Source: JBJMLO01 sp045805265
GTDB taxonomy: Bacteria; Actinomycetota; UBA4738; JACQTL01
NCBI GenBank assembly: GCA_045805265.1
Contig: JBJMLO010000022.1
Coordinates: forward strand, 1-64,000
Reading direction: 5' to 3'
Length of the DNA: 64,000 bases
Every line of letters starts with the position of its first letter. The stretch's first letter is position 1. Positions 42,246 through 48,771 of this stretch are shown here, piece after piece. The notes beneath the pieces were generated by a model that was not told where the DNA came from, made no database searches, and saw only the letters and a program-made list of their open reading frames with translations. Both the position numbers and the translations under genes were made by a program.

Positions 42246-42319
42246 GACCGTGGGGCGCCAAGCCCCCACCATGAAGAAACGCCCGGCCGCACCCGCGCCA
42301 GGGCGTAGTCGTCGCGCAT
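42242..42319 (-). CDS. Predicted pyr operon leader peptide (25 residues)
   Basis: Reading frame starting ATG 42319 with AAAGGAGG 11 nt upstream and ending TGA at 42244-42242, where the stop overlaps the pyrR start (ATGA). It begins MRDDYALARV and ends WWGLGAPRS. It spans the intrinsic-terminator-like hairpin, so its translation would both disrupt that hairpin and feed ribosomes into pyrR. Its Shine-Dalgarno sequence lies next to the PyrR-binding loop, giving a way for PyrR to control translation. Confidence 0.6.
   Translation of the reverse strand: MRDDYALARVRPGVSSWWGLGAPRS
42273..42305 (-). terminator. Attenuator-like hairpin in the pyr leader
   Basis: Minus-strand CGCCC(T)GGC pairs with GCCGGGCG (8 bp with one bulged base, 9-nt loop) and is followed by TTTCTTC. 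It lies between the PyrR-binding loop and pyrR and inside the leader peptide frame. Confidence 0.6.
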
Positions 42320-42340
42320 GTTCAGTCTTGCCTCCTTTCC

Positions 42341-42354
42341 GGCCTCACGGGACC
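42341..42354 (-). promoter_or_regulatory. PyrR-binding loop in the pyr leader RNA
   Basis: Minus-strand GGTCCCGTGAGGCC fits the known PyrR-site consensus (ARUCCNGNGAGGYU) and is flanked by CCGG/CCGG stem bases. GGAGG of the leader peptide begins 6 nt downstream. Confidence 0.8.
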
Positions 42355-42379
42355 GGTCCTTAAAGGGGAAGTCCGGGAG

Positions 42380-42408
42380 AGCATAGCGGCCGCAACGGCC
42401 GCGTTCAA
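42380..42408 (-). promoter_or_regulatory. Promoter of the pyr operon
   Basis: Minus-strand TTGAAC (42408-42403), 17-bp spacer, TATGCT (42385-42380). Predicted start near 42373, about 20 nt before the PyrR-binding loop. Confidence 0.75.
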
Positions 42409-42415
42409 CGGGACG

Positions 42416-43411
42416 TCAGATCTCCACGTCGCGGCCGAGGCCGCGGTCGCGGGCCTTCCGGAGCACCAGGCCAACCGCGGCGGCGTCCTCCACGGCCACG
42501 CCGACGGCCTTGTACAGCGTGATCTGCTCCGGCGAGGTCCGGCCGGGGCGGTTCCCGGCGAGGATCTCTCCGATCTCCGCGTAGGCGGTCTCGTCCGACA
42601 CGATGCCGTCGCGGATGGGCCAGATCAGGTCGTTCGTGCCCGCCGGGCCGGGTGCCAGCGCCGACTGCCGCGACTCGACGATCACCACCGCGTCCCGAAC
42701 GGTCTCCTCGTCGATCTCGCGACCGGAAGGCACCCATCCGACCGAATTCACGTGCGTCCCCGCAGACAACCAGTCCCGGCGAAGGATCGGCTCCTCCGCG
42801 TTGGTCGTCGTGCACACCACGTCGGCGGCCCGGACCGCCGCTTCGAACGATCCCGCCACCTCGACCGGGCGGCCCAGATCGGCCGCGGCCGCCTCCGCCA
42901 CGCCGGCCGCCCGCCCCGGATCCCGGCCCGCCACCACGATGTCATCGAAGGATCGGGTCCTCGTGACGTAGCGGAGATGGGACGCGGCCTGCACGCCCGT
43001 TCCCAGCACCGCGAGCACGTGCGCGTCCGGCCGGGCGAGCAGCCGGGTCGCCAGCGCCGATCCCGCAGCGGTCCGCTGCGCCGTGATCGCCGTCCCGTCC
43101 AGCAGTGCCGCGGGCGAGCCCGTCTCGGGGTCGAACGCCACGATCAGCGCCTGGTGCGTCGGGAGGTGACCGCCGGCGTTTTGTGGGAACACCGACACCA
43201 GCTTCGTCTCGAGGACCCCGGCGGCGGGCAGCCAGGCCGGCATGGCGCCGAGCATCCCGTCCCGATCGGGCACCATGGCCCCCACTCGGGGCGGCATCGA
43301 CGCGACGCCGGCGGACAGGTCGACCATGGCCGGTGCCAGGGCCTCGATCAGCTCGTCCGGGTCGAGGAGCTCCTCGACCTCGGCTCGAGTCAGGATCAGC
43401 ATGGGCCGCAT
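42416..43411 (-). CDS. Ornithine cyclodeaminase / mu-crystallin family protein
   Basis: 331 residues, NAD(P)-dependent. N-terminal dimer/substrate domain with PRVGAMVPDRDGMLGAMPAW and the Lys in VLETKLVSVFPQNAG, LLDGTAITAQRTAAGSALAT, Rossmann GTGVQAASHLRYVTRTRS (glycine-rich loop), and ADVVCTTTNAEEPIL. Members include ornithine cyclodeaminase, alanine dehydrogenase and imine reductases, so the substrate is not fixed. GGAGGGG ribosome-binding site before ATG 43411. The IS element starts ~90 bp upstream and may have separated it from its original promoter. Confidence 0.85.
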   Translation of the reverse strand: MRPMLILTRAEVEELLDPDELIEALAPAMVDLSAGVASMPPRVGAMVPDRDGMLGAMPAWLPAAGVLETKLVSVFPQNAGGHLPTHQALIVAFDPETGSPAALLDGTAITAQRTAAGSALATRLLARPDAHVLAVLGTGVQAASHLRYVTRTRSFDDIVVAGRDPGRAAGVAEAAAADLGRPVEVAGSFEAAVRAADVVCTTTNAEEPILRRDWLSAGTHVNSVGWVPSGREIDEETVRDAVVIVESRQSALAPGPAGTNDLIWPIRDGIVSDETAYAEIGEILAGNRPGRTSPEQITLYKAVGVAVEDAAAVGLVLRKARDRGLGRDVEI

Positions 43412-43495
43412 GATCGCCCCTCCGCGCGCGGGGCGCGACCCGGGCCACGAACACTTCTCCGTGGAATTTGCCCCATTCCCGACACACGCTCGATT

Positions 43496-44905
43496 GGAGG
43501 CCTTGTTGACTCACGTCAAGATGTCCTCGAAGCATCCACCGGTTGACTCACCAAAGATGTCCTCGAAATCTGCACCGGGGAGAACATGGTGCGGAAGGGG
43601 TGGGTCGGTGGGGGGCTCACCTCCTTTCGTCCGTTCGGCTTCGACCTGGCCATGTCGACCAGGCGGTCCTGACAGGACCCGATACGACGCTTGAGTTCGA
43701 CCGGGTTCAACGCCAGGTAGGTCTCGTTGAGGGAGGCCTTGGCCTCCGGGGTGACGTCCTCGGACGCAACCACCCGCCGGTACGGCGTCTGAGCGGTGTC
43801 GTAGCGCCGGCGGACCTTGGCCCCCTCCCGGGTCTTCTCCACGAGCTTCTGCTGGGGCTGGAAGAAGTTCACATACAGCCGGAGCTCGTCGTACAGCTCC
43901 CGGAGCACGGCGAGTTCCTCGGCGGTGTCGTAGCGCAGGTACCCCACCTGCTGGCGCACCACCGGCCAGTTCTTCTGCTCGACGTAGCAGTTGTCGTTCT
44001 TGCGGGCGGGACGAGAGCGGGTGAAGGTGATCGAGTTCTCCTCGCACCACCGGAAGAGCTCCACGTTGATGAACTCCGAGCCATTGTCGGAGTCGAGACC
44101 GAGCAGGGGGAACGGCAGCGTCTCGCGGATGTCCACGAGTGCCTCCCGGACCCACCGCTGGGACTTCACCGGCAGGGCCCTCGTCTCGGTCCACCCGGTG
44201 TTCACGCAGGTCAGGTCCAGTGTCTGGCAGAACTCCCCGGCCGGATCGCCGCCCTCGTGGCCCACCAGGTCGACCTCGCAGAACCCGGGGCGGCGGTCGT
44301 CCCATTCGGAGAAGGTCCGGATGGGGATCTGGGCCTTGAGGATGGATCCGGGCTTGGTGCCGGAACGTCCCCGCACCTGCAGCCGCCGGCGCTCGGGCGC
44401 CAGGATGCGGTCGATGGTCGCCGCGGAGACGGCCAGGAGCTTCGATCGGACCTCCGGCGCCGTCTCGAGCTCACCGCAGCGCTCCATGGCCCCCACGATC
44501 TCTCCCATGAACGGGGCGAGCCGCTTGCCGGTGGGACCGCCGAGCGTGGCCCACACCCGTCGAAGGGGTACGAGGACCTCGGGTCCGTAGACCCGCTCCC
44601 TGGGCTTTCGGGGGGGCGTGGGAGCCTCCGTGGTAGCCCTGGCGAGCGCTCGCCGGGCGTGCCGGCGGGTCCACCCAGTGAGGGCGCACAGCTCGTCGAG
44701 CATCCGGCCCTTCTCGAGCTTGGAGGACCGCGCGTACCGCTTCACCATCTGCTTCGTCACCGCCCTGCGCTCTGCCATGGACAGGCCCACCGAACTCCTC
44801 CTCCGGGACCCGGGAGTCCCAGGTGAGGGTGGTCCCTTGGAGGACATCGTTTGGTGAGGCGCGACTCCTGTTTCGAGGACATTCCTGGTGAGTCAAGTCG
44901 GAGGC
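43496..44905. mobile_element. Insertion sequence with doubled terminal repeats
   Basis: About 1.4 kb: one transposase gene between inverted ends. Each end has two copies of a TTGACTCACCA-n-ATGTCCTCGAA motif. Left: outer 43506-43531 and inner 43543-43567. Right, inverted: outer 44871-44896 and inner ~44838-44859. A possible 6-bp target duplication GGAGGC lies at 43496-43501 and 44900-44905, which would put the element at 43502-44899. Multiple transposase-binding repeats per end resemble the ends of IS21-type elements, but no istB-like gene is present. Inserted between the ornithine cyclodeaminase-like gene and tatA. Confidence 0.8.
43516..44847 (-). CDS. DDE transposase with integrase (rve) core
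   Basis: 443 residues, intact. N-terminal HTH region (AVTKQMVKRYARSSKLEKGR and LTGWTRRHARRALARA, ~30-75) for end recognition, then a retroviral-type catalytic core: first Asp in FCEVDLVGHEGG (~195), second Asp in LGLDSDNGSEFIN (~255), Glu in NCYVEQKNWPVVR (~297). The last ~20 residues are translated from the terminal repeats themselves, and the proposed ATG 44847 lies in the inner right repeat; MAERRAVTKQM is an alternative start. The family resembles integrase-core transposases of Actinobacteria and Chloroflexi; the exact IS family is unassigned. No frameshift seen, so it may be active. Confidence 0.85.
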   Translation of the reverse strand: MSSKGPPSPGTPGSRRRSSVGLSMAERRAVTKQMVKRYARSSKLEKGRMLDELCALTGWTRRHARRALARATTEAPTPPRKPRERVYGPEVLVPLRRVWATLGGPTGKRLAPFMGEIVGAMERCGELETAPEVRSKLLAVSAATIDRILAPERRRLQVRGRSGTKPGSILKAQIPIRTFSEWDDRRPGFCEVDLVGHEGGDPAGEFCQTLDLTCVNTGWTETRALPVKSQRWVREALVDIRETLPFPLLGLDSDNGSEFINVELFRWCEENSITFTRSRPARKNDNCYVEQKNWPVVRQQVGYLRYDTAEELAVLRELYDELRLYVNFFQPQQKLVEKTREGAKVRRRYDTAQTPYRRVVASEDVTPEAKASLNETYLALNPVELKRRIGSCQDRLVDMARSKPNGRKEVSPPPTHPFRTMFSPVQISRTSLVSQPVDASRTS

Positions 44906-44927
44906 TGGCCCACGGGCAGGAAACGCC

Positions 44928-44933
44928 TAGACT
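44928..44933 (+). promoter_or_regulatory. -10 hexamer of tatA
   Basis: TAGACT, 30 nt before the ATG. The right end of the IS lies only ~30 bp upstream, so the -35 region is at the insertion junction and no good -35 is visible. Confidence 0.45.
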
Positions 44934-44963
44934 GGCACGAGGCCATCTGAAGAAGGAGTTCGC

Positions 44964-45248
44964 ATGCTCGGCCTGTTCGACCAACTCGGAGCCCCGGAGA
45001 TCCTGATCATCCTCGCGGTGTTCCTGCTGCTCTTCGGCGCGAAGAAGCTTCCCGACCTCGCCCGCTCACTCGGCCGCTCCTCCACGGAGTTCCGCAAGGG
45101 GCTGAAGGAGGGCGGAGGCGTCACGGAGGATTCGGAGGCGAAGCAGGCACCGGCGGCGGCCCCCGTCCTCCCCCCCGAGAACAGGACGCAGGAGGCCGCG
45201 GTGTCCGAGAGCAAGCCCGAGCCCGAGAAGTCCCAGAAGGCCGAGTAA
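44964..45248 (+). CDS. tatA: Sec-independent protein translocase TatA
   Basis: 94 residues. Short N-terminus, one transmembrane helix (PEILIILAVFLLLFGAKKLP, 11-30), then the amphipathic helix DLARSLGRSSTEFRKGLKE and an acidic Pro/Ala/Glu tail. FGxKKLP is the TatA/E hinge. Forms the Tat pore for folded proteins. No tatC or tatB here. AGAAGGAG ribosome-binding site. Convergent with nusB; a shared hairpin covers the gap. Confidence 0.93.
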   Translation: MLGLFDQLGAPEILIILAVFLLLFGAKKLPDLARSLGRSSTEFRKGLKEGGGVTEDSEAKQAPAAAPVLPPENRTQEAAVSESKPEPEKSQKAE

Positions 45249-45251
45249 CCC

Positions 45252-45272
45252 GGGGAAGCCTCAGGCCTCCCC
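45252..45272. terminator. Hairpin between convergent tatA and nusB
   Basis: GGGGAAGCC-TCA-GGCCTCCCC, eight pairs with one A/C mismatch, spanning the nusB stop codon. It could end transcripts from both sides; no long U-tract. Confidence 0.45.
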
Positions 45273-45707
45273 GGCCTCCGCCTCGTCCTCGTCAGCCACC
45301 CCGTCCTCGGTCCGGCGCTCCCGGGCGACCTTGCCCAGCACGCCGTTGACGAATCTCCCCGAGTCATCGGTGGACAGTTCGTTGGCGGCCTCGACGGCCT
45401 CGGCGATGGCCACGGCGACCGGCGTCTCCCGGCCGTACAGCAGCTCGTAGCAGGCCAGGCGCAGGATCGTCCGGTCCACGACGGCCATCCGCTCGATCGT
45501 CCACCCCTCCGCGGCCTCGCCGATGATCAGGTCGAGGTCCTCGCCTTGGTCCTCCACGCCGCGGACCAGCTCGGCGGTGAACGCGGGAACCTCCTCCCCC
45601 GTCGCCGCCCGCCACTCCTCCAGGACCTGGGGCGGCGGGACGCCCATCACGTCGGCCTGGTACAGCGCGTCGAGGGCCCGCCGGCGCTCCGCGTGGCGGG
45701 GGTTCAC
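45261..45707 (-). CDS. nusB: Transcription antitermination factor NusB
   Basis: 148 residues. All-helical RNA-binding fold: HAERRRALDALYQADVMG at the start, WTIERMAVVDRTILRLACYE LLY core, ETPVAVAIAEAVEAANELS and RFVNGVLGKVARE at the end, followed by an acidic tail. Binds boxA of rRNA leaders with S10. 4 nt after efp, the usual efp-nusB pair. Confidence 0.96.
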   Translation of the reverse strand: MNPRHAERRRALDALYQADVMGVPPPQVLEEWRAATGEEVPAFTAELVRGVEDQGEDLDLIIGEAAEGWTIERMAVVDRTILRLACYELLYGRETPVAVAIAEAVEAANELSTDDSGRFVNGVLGKVARERRTEDGVADEDEAEAGEA

Positions 45708-45711
45708 CGGA

Positions 45712-46275
45712 CTACTTCTCGCGGGTCAGGTACTCGCCGGTGCGGGTGTCGACCTTCACCCGGTCGCCTTCCTCCACGAACAGCGGAACCTGGACGGTGA
45801 TGCCGGTCTCGAGCGTCGCCGGCTTCAGCGCGCCCGACACCCGGTCGCCGCGCATGCCGGGGTCGCTCTGGGTCACCCGCAGGGTGACCGCCGCCGGCAG
45901 CTCCACGCCGATGGCGTTCCCCTCGTACAGGGACACGACCGCCGTGAACCCCTCGGTCAGGTACTTCACGGCCTCCCCGGCGACCTCGGTCGAAACGGGG
46001 TGCTGCTCGTAGGACTCCGTGTCCATGAAGATGAGGTTGTCGCCGTCCAGGTACAGGTACTGCATGTCCTTCTTGTCGAGGATGGCCAACCCGACCTTCT
46101 CGTCGTGCTTGAAGGTCCGATCCAGCACGGCACCCGATTTCACGTTCCGCAGCTTCGTTCGCACCACCGCCTGGCCCTTCCCGGGCTTGTGATGCAGGAA
46201 GTCGAGCACGGTCCACAACTGACCGTCCAGCTCGAGGGTCATGCCGTTCTTCAGGTCGTTCGTGGAAACGCTCAT
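45712..46275 (-). CDS. efp: Translation elongation factor P
   Basis: 187 residues in three beta-barrel domains. Relieves ribosome stalling at polyproline. The KOW-like N-domain holds the loop HHKPGKGQAVVR with the conserved Lys at the tip (site of modification in some bacteria). RTFKHDEKVGLAILDKKDMQ follows, and the C-domain signature is LETGITVQVPLFVEEGDRVKVDTRTGEY. ATG 46275 with GAGGAG upstream, preferred to an in-frame extension. Proline-rich proteins encoded here (pilus and PASTA proteins) are plausible clients. Confidence 0.97.
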   Translation of the reverse strand: MSVSTNDLKNGMTLELDGQLWTVLDFLHHKPGKGQAVVRTKLRNVKSGAVLDRTFKHDEKVGLAILDKKDMQYLYLDGDNLIFMDTESYEQHPVSTEVAGEAVKYLTEGFTAVVSLYEGNAIGVELPAAVTLRVTQSDPGMRGDRVSGALKPATLETGITVQVPLFVEEGDRVKVDTRTGEYLTREK

Positions 46276-46483
46276 GGTCTGCTCCTCGTTGCGACGGCGC
46301 TCCAAAAGATGGGGGAATCTCCGACACTCCAGCTCGTTGCATGCCGGGAAGCGCAGCGAAGCCGCTGCTGAAGGATAGCCAAGGAGCGGTAACTACGCGA
46401 CGCCGACGATCGCGGAAGCGGGTGGCTGGTGGCACCGCTCGCCCACGGGCGGGGCAGTCCGCAGGCGGCGACCATGTGACCGG
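46276..46483 (-). other. Intergenic region between vapC and efp
   Basis: 208 bp. Holds the efp ribosome-binding site and probably its promoter (a TATCCT sequence near 46377 on the minus strand, without a good -35). No gene or RNA recognised. Confidence 0.4.
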
Positions 46484-46897
46484 TTAGTCGGGGACCAGGG
46501 TCAGCGACGGACGGTGTCGCGGGCGTACGACCGTGAAGTGGCGACGGTCGAGCGTGGCGAGGGTTTCGACGCCCAGCCGCTCGCACGTGGCCACGACCGA
46601 GGCGTCAACGACGCCGAGCGGCAGGTCGGCATACGCGTCGAGCAGTTCGACGATTCGAGCCCAATCGGACGGCTCGACCGGCTCCACCAGCAACTCGCCC
46701 TCACGGAACGAGCGAGCAAATGCCTGCTCGGCCGGATGACCGATGCGATCGCCGAGGAAGTAGGCGACCTCGGTGACGACCAGGGCCGGAACAATCAGCG
46801 GAGGTGGCGCGCCTGACAGCAAGGCCACGCATCGCTCATGGTTGCGGTCGCGAGTCGCAGCAGCTGCGACCAGTGGGCCCGCGTCGATGACGAGCAT
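46484..46897 (-). CDS. vapC: PIN-domain toxin, VapC family
   Basis: 137 residues. Predicted Mg-dependent ribonuclease with the four PIN acidic positions: Asp5 (VIDAGPL), Glu ~43 (VVTEVAYF), Asp ~98 (VVDASVVATC) and Asp ~116 (ATLDRRHF). ATG overlaps the antitoxin stop by one base (TGATG), the classic coupled arrangement. RNA target unknown (tRNA or rRNA cleavage in studied VapCs). Confidence 0.85.
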   Translation of the reverse strand: MLVIDAGPLVAAAATRDRNHERCVALLSGAPPPLIVPALVVTEVAYFLGDRIGHPAEQAFARSFREGELLVEPVEPSDWARIVELLDAYADLPLGVVDASVVATCERLGVETLATLDRRHFTVVRPRHRPSLTLVPD

Positions 46898-47136
46898 CAG
46901 CCCCGTCGCCGCTTCTGGACGGCGCGGTGGACGTACTCGTCCACGCGCTCCGAAGCGTCAGCGGGGCCGCCCTCACCCACGGCGAAGAACGAAAGCGGCC
47001 GCCCTCGCTCGGGTGCGGGGAGATGAGCCGTCACCGCCTCTCGTACCACCTCGGCAACGGGGACTCCCCGGCGCCGTGCCTCGAGACGAAGACGAGCTTC
47101 CACCTCGTCGGGAAGCATCACGGTAGTTCGCTTCAT
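46897..47136 (-). CDS. vapB: Ribbon-helix-helix antitoxin (VapB-like)
   Basis: 79 residues from MKRTTVMLPDEVEARLRLEA, a ribbon-helix-helix DNA-binding domain (PVAEVVREAVTAHL), then a linker and C-terminal toxin-wrapping tail (DASERVDEYVHRAVQKRRR). Start at 47136 preferred over an ATG at 47157: TATGCT ends 6 nt before 47136, suggesting a leaderless mRNA and RHH-typical N-terminus. Confidence 0.8.
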   Translation of the reverse strand: MKRTTVMLPDEVEARLRLEARRRGVPVAEVVREAVTAHLPAPERGRPLSFFAVGEGGPADASERVDEYVHRAVQKRRRG

Positions 47137-47142
47137 GATGTC

Positions 47143-47148
47143 AGCATA
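47143..47148 (-). promoter_or_regulatory. -10 hexamer upstream of the first vapBC
   Basis: Minus-strand TATGCT, 6 nt before the ATG at 47136. Confidence 0.4.
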
Positions 47149-47284
47149 TCGCATCAAGGCCGAGGATCGGCGGTGTCTTGGTTTGAGGCGGGCAGCCCAC
47201 AGACACCAGCCGTGATTCGGCGCGCTGGTTCGGGCAGAGGCTCGGTAGTGCGCGATGGGCGCGGGTGTGCGTGGATTCCAGCGG

Positions 47285-48352
47285 CTACAGGATCACGAGG
47301 TCCCTGGTGGAGCTGGGCATCGGGCGGCAGCCGTCGGCCGTGACCTCCACCATGTCCTCGATGCGAACGCCGCCCACGCCGGGGAGGTACACCCCGGGCT
47401 CCACCGTGACCACCGTGCCGGCCGGCAGCGCGTCGTCCGACTTCGCGCGCAGCGTCGGGCCCTCGTGGATCTCCAGCCCGACGCCGTGGCCGAGCGAGTG
47501 GCCGAACGCGTCGCCCCGGCCGGCCTCCTCGATCACCGTGCGCGCGGCCGCGTCGGCCTCCGCTCCCGTCACGCCGGCCCGCACCGCGTCGATGCCGGCC
47601 TGCTGCGCCGCCTTCACCAGGGCGTGGACCTCGCGCATCTCGGGCGAGGGCTCGCCGAGGGCGACCGTCCTGGTCATGTCGGAGTGGTAGCCCCGGTACA
47701 GAGCGCCGAAGTCGAGCTTCACGACGTCGCCCTGCTGCAACGGTCGGTCGGTCGGGTTGTGGTGCGGCTCGGCCGCGTTCTCCCCGAACGCCACGATCGA
47801 GTCGAACGCCAGCCCGTCCGCGCCGTTCTGGCGCATGGTCAGCTCCATCTCCAGCGCGACCTCGCGCTCGGTCATCCCCTCCGCCAGCTTGGCGACGATT
47901 CGCTCGAAACAGTCGTCGGTGATGGCCTGGGCCTGCCCGACCAGCTCGAGCTCCTCGGGTTCCTTGGCCCACCGCAGCCGCTCGACCTCGCCGTCGGTGG
48001 GGACCAGCTCGAACCCGTCGGCCTCGTCCAGCTCCAGGTACAGCCGGAAGGTGACACCGCCGGACTCGAACCCCACGCGCTTCGCCCCGATCGACGTGCA
48101 CGCGTCGGCGAACGCCGCCGGGAACGCCGAGTACGTGACCCGCTCGGCGTCCGGGACCTCGTGGCGGGACTGCTCCGTGTACCGGCTGTCGGTGAAGAAG
48201 ACCGCCGACTCCGCGGCCAGCAGCAGCTGGCCGTTCGACCCGGTGAACCCGGTCAGGTAGCGCACGTTGGGCAGCCGATTGACCAGGAACGCATCGATCT
48301 CGAGGTCGCTCAGCCGCGCGGCGAGCCGGGCTCGTCGTCCGGGGAAATCCAT
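47285..48352 (-). CDS. pepQ: Xaa-Pro aminopeptidase/dipeptidase, M24 family
   Basis: 355 residues. Creatinase-like N-domain (residues 1-125, LVNRLPNVRYLTGFTGSNGQ) and pita-bread metallopeptidase domain. Metal ligands: two Asp in VKLDFGALYRGYHSDMTRT, His in FGHSLGHGVGLEIHEGP, Glu in VVTVEPGVYLPG and Glu in VRIEDMVEVT. Likely cleaves peptides with proline. Between aroQ and efp as in many Actinobacteria and Firmicutes. Start ATG 48352 overlaps the aroQ 3' end by 43 bp; a later start would remove conserved residues. Confidence 0.9.
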   Translation of the reverse strand: MDFPGRRARLAARLSDLEIDAFLVNRLPNVRYLTGFTGSNGQLLLAAESAVFFTDSRYTEQSRHEVPDAERVTYSAFPAAFADACTSIGAKRVGFESGGVTFRLYLELDEADGFELVPTDGEVERLRWAKEPEELELVGQAQAITDDCFERIVAKLAEGMTEREVALEMELTMRQNGADGLAFDSIVAFGENAAEPHHNPTDRPLQQGDVVKLDFGALYRGYHSDMTRTVALGEPSPEMREVHALVKAAQQAGIDAVRAGVTGAEADAAARTVIEEAGRGDAFGHSLGHGVGLEIHEGPTLRAKSDDALPAGTVVTVEPGVYLPGVGGVRIEDMVEVTADGCRPMPSSTRDLVIL

Positions 48353-48771
48353 GCCAGGGCCTCCAGCGCCAGATGATACCCGCCGGTCCCGAGCCCGGCG
48401 ATGACGGCCCGGCAGGCCGGCGAGACCACCGAATGCCGGCGGAACTCCTCCCGCGCATAGATGTTGGTCTGGTGGACCTCGAGCACCGGGAGCCCGCACC
48501 CCTCGACCGCGTCACGCACCGCGTACGAGTAGTGGGTCAGCGCCCCCGGATTGATCACGACGGCCTGATGGCCCTCGCCTCGGGCGGCATTCAGCCACCC
48601 CACCAGGTCGCCCTCGGCGTCCGACTGCCGCCAGGCCACCTCGTGGCCCAGCTCGCCGGCGCGCTTCGTGACCCCGGCCCTGACCTCCTCGAGCGTCTCG
48701 GTCCCGTACCGCTCGGGGTCGCGGCGCCCGAGCGCGCCGAGGTTCGGTCCGAACAGGAAGAGCACCCTCAC
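48310..48771 (-). CDS. aroQ: 3-dehydroquinate dehydratase, type II
   Basis: 153 residues; dodecamer in the family. Reversible step three of the shikimate pathway. GPNLGALGRRDPERYGTETL supplies the catalytic Arg and Tyr of the flexible lid; VVINPGALTHYSYAVRDA has the Asn; EVHQTNIYAREEFRRHSVVS has the His and Arg. The Gly-Ala form of the first motif and QSDAEG are normal for actinobacterial AroQ. ATG overlaps the aroKB stop by 4 nt. Confidence 0.95.
   Translation of the reverse strand: MRVLFLFGPNLGALGRRDPERYGTETLEEVRAGVTKRAGELGHEVAWRQSDAEGDLVGWLNAARGEGHQAVVINPGALTHYSYAVRDAVEGCGLPVLEVHQTNIYAREEFRRHSVVSPACRAVIAGLGTGGYHLALEALAWISPDDEPGSPRG

Noticed and set aside
42246..42272. Upstream ATG (42272) as the pyrR start
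   Set aside because: It immediately follows the attenuator U-run, has no ribosome-binding site, and adds non-conserved residues; the coupled ATG at 42245 is better.
48310..48771. AroQ seemed to lack the usual NLLG and SNHE residues
   Set aside because: Mycobacterial AroQ has the same GPNLG-LGRR and QSD-E forms; catalytic Arg, Tyr, Asn, His are all present.
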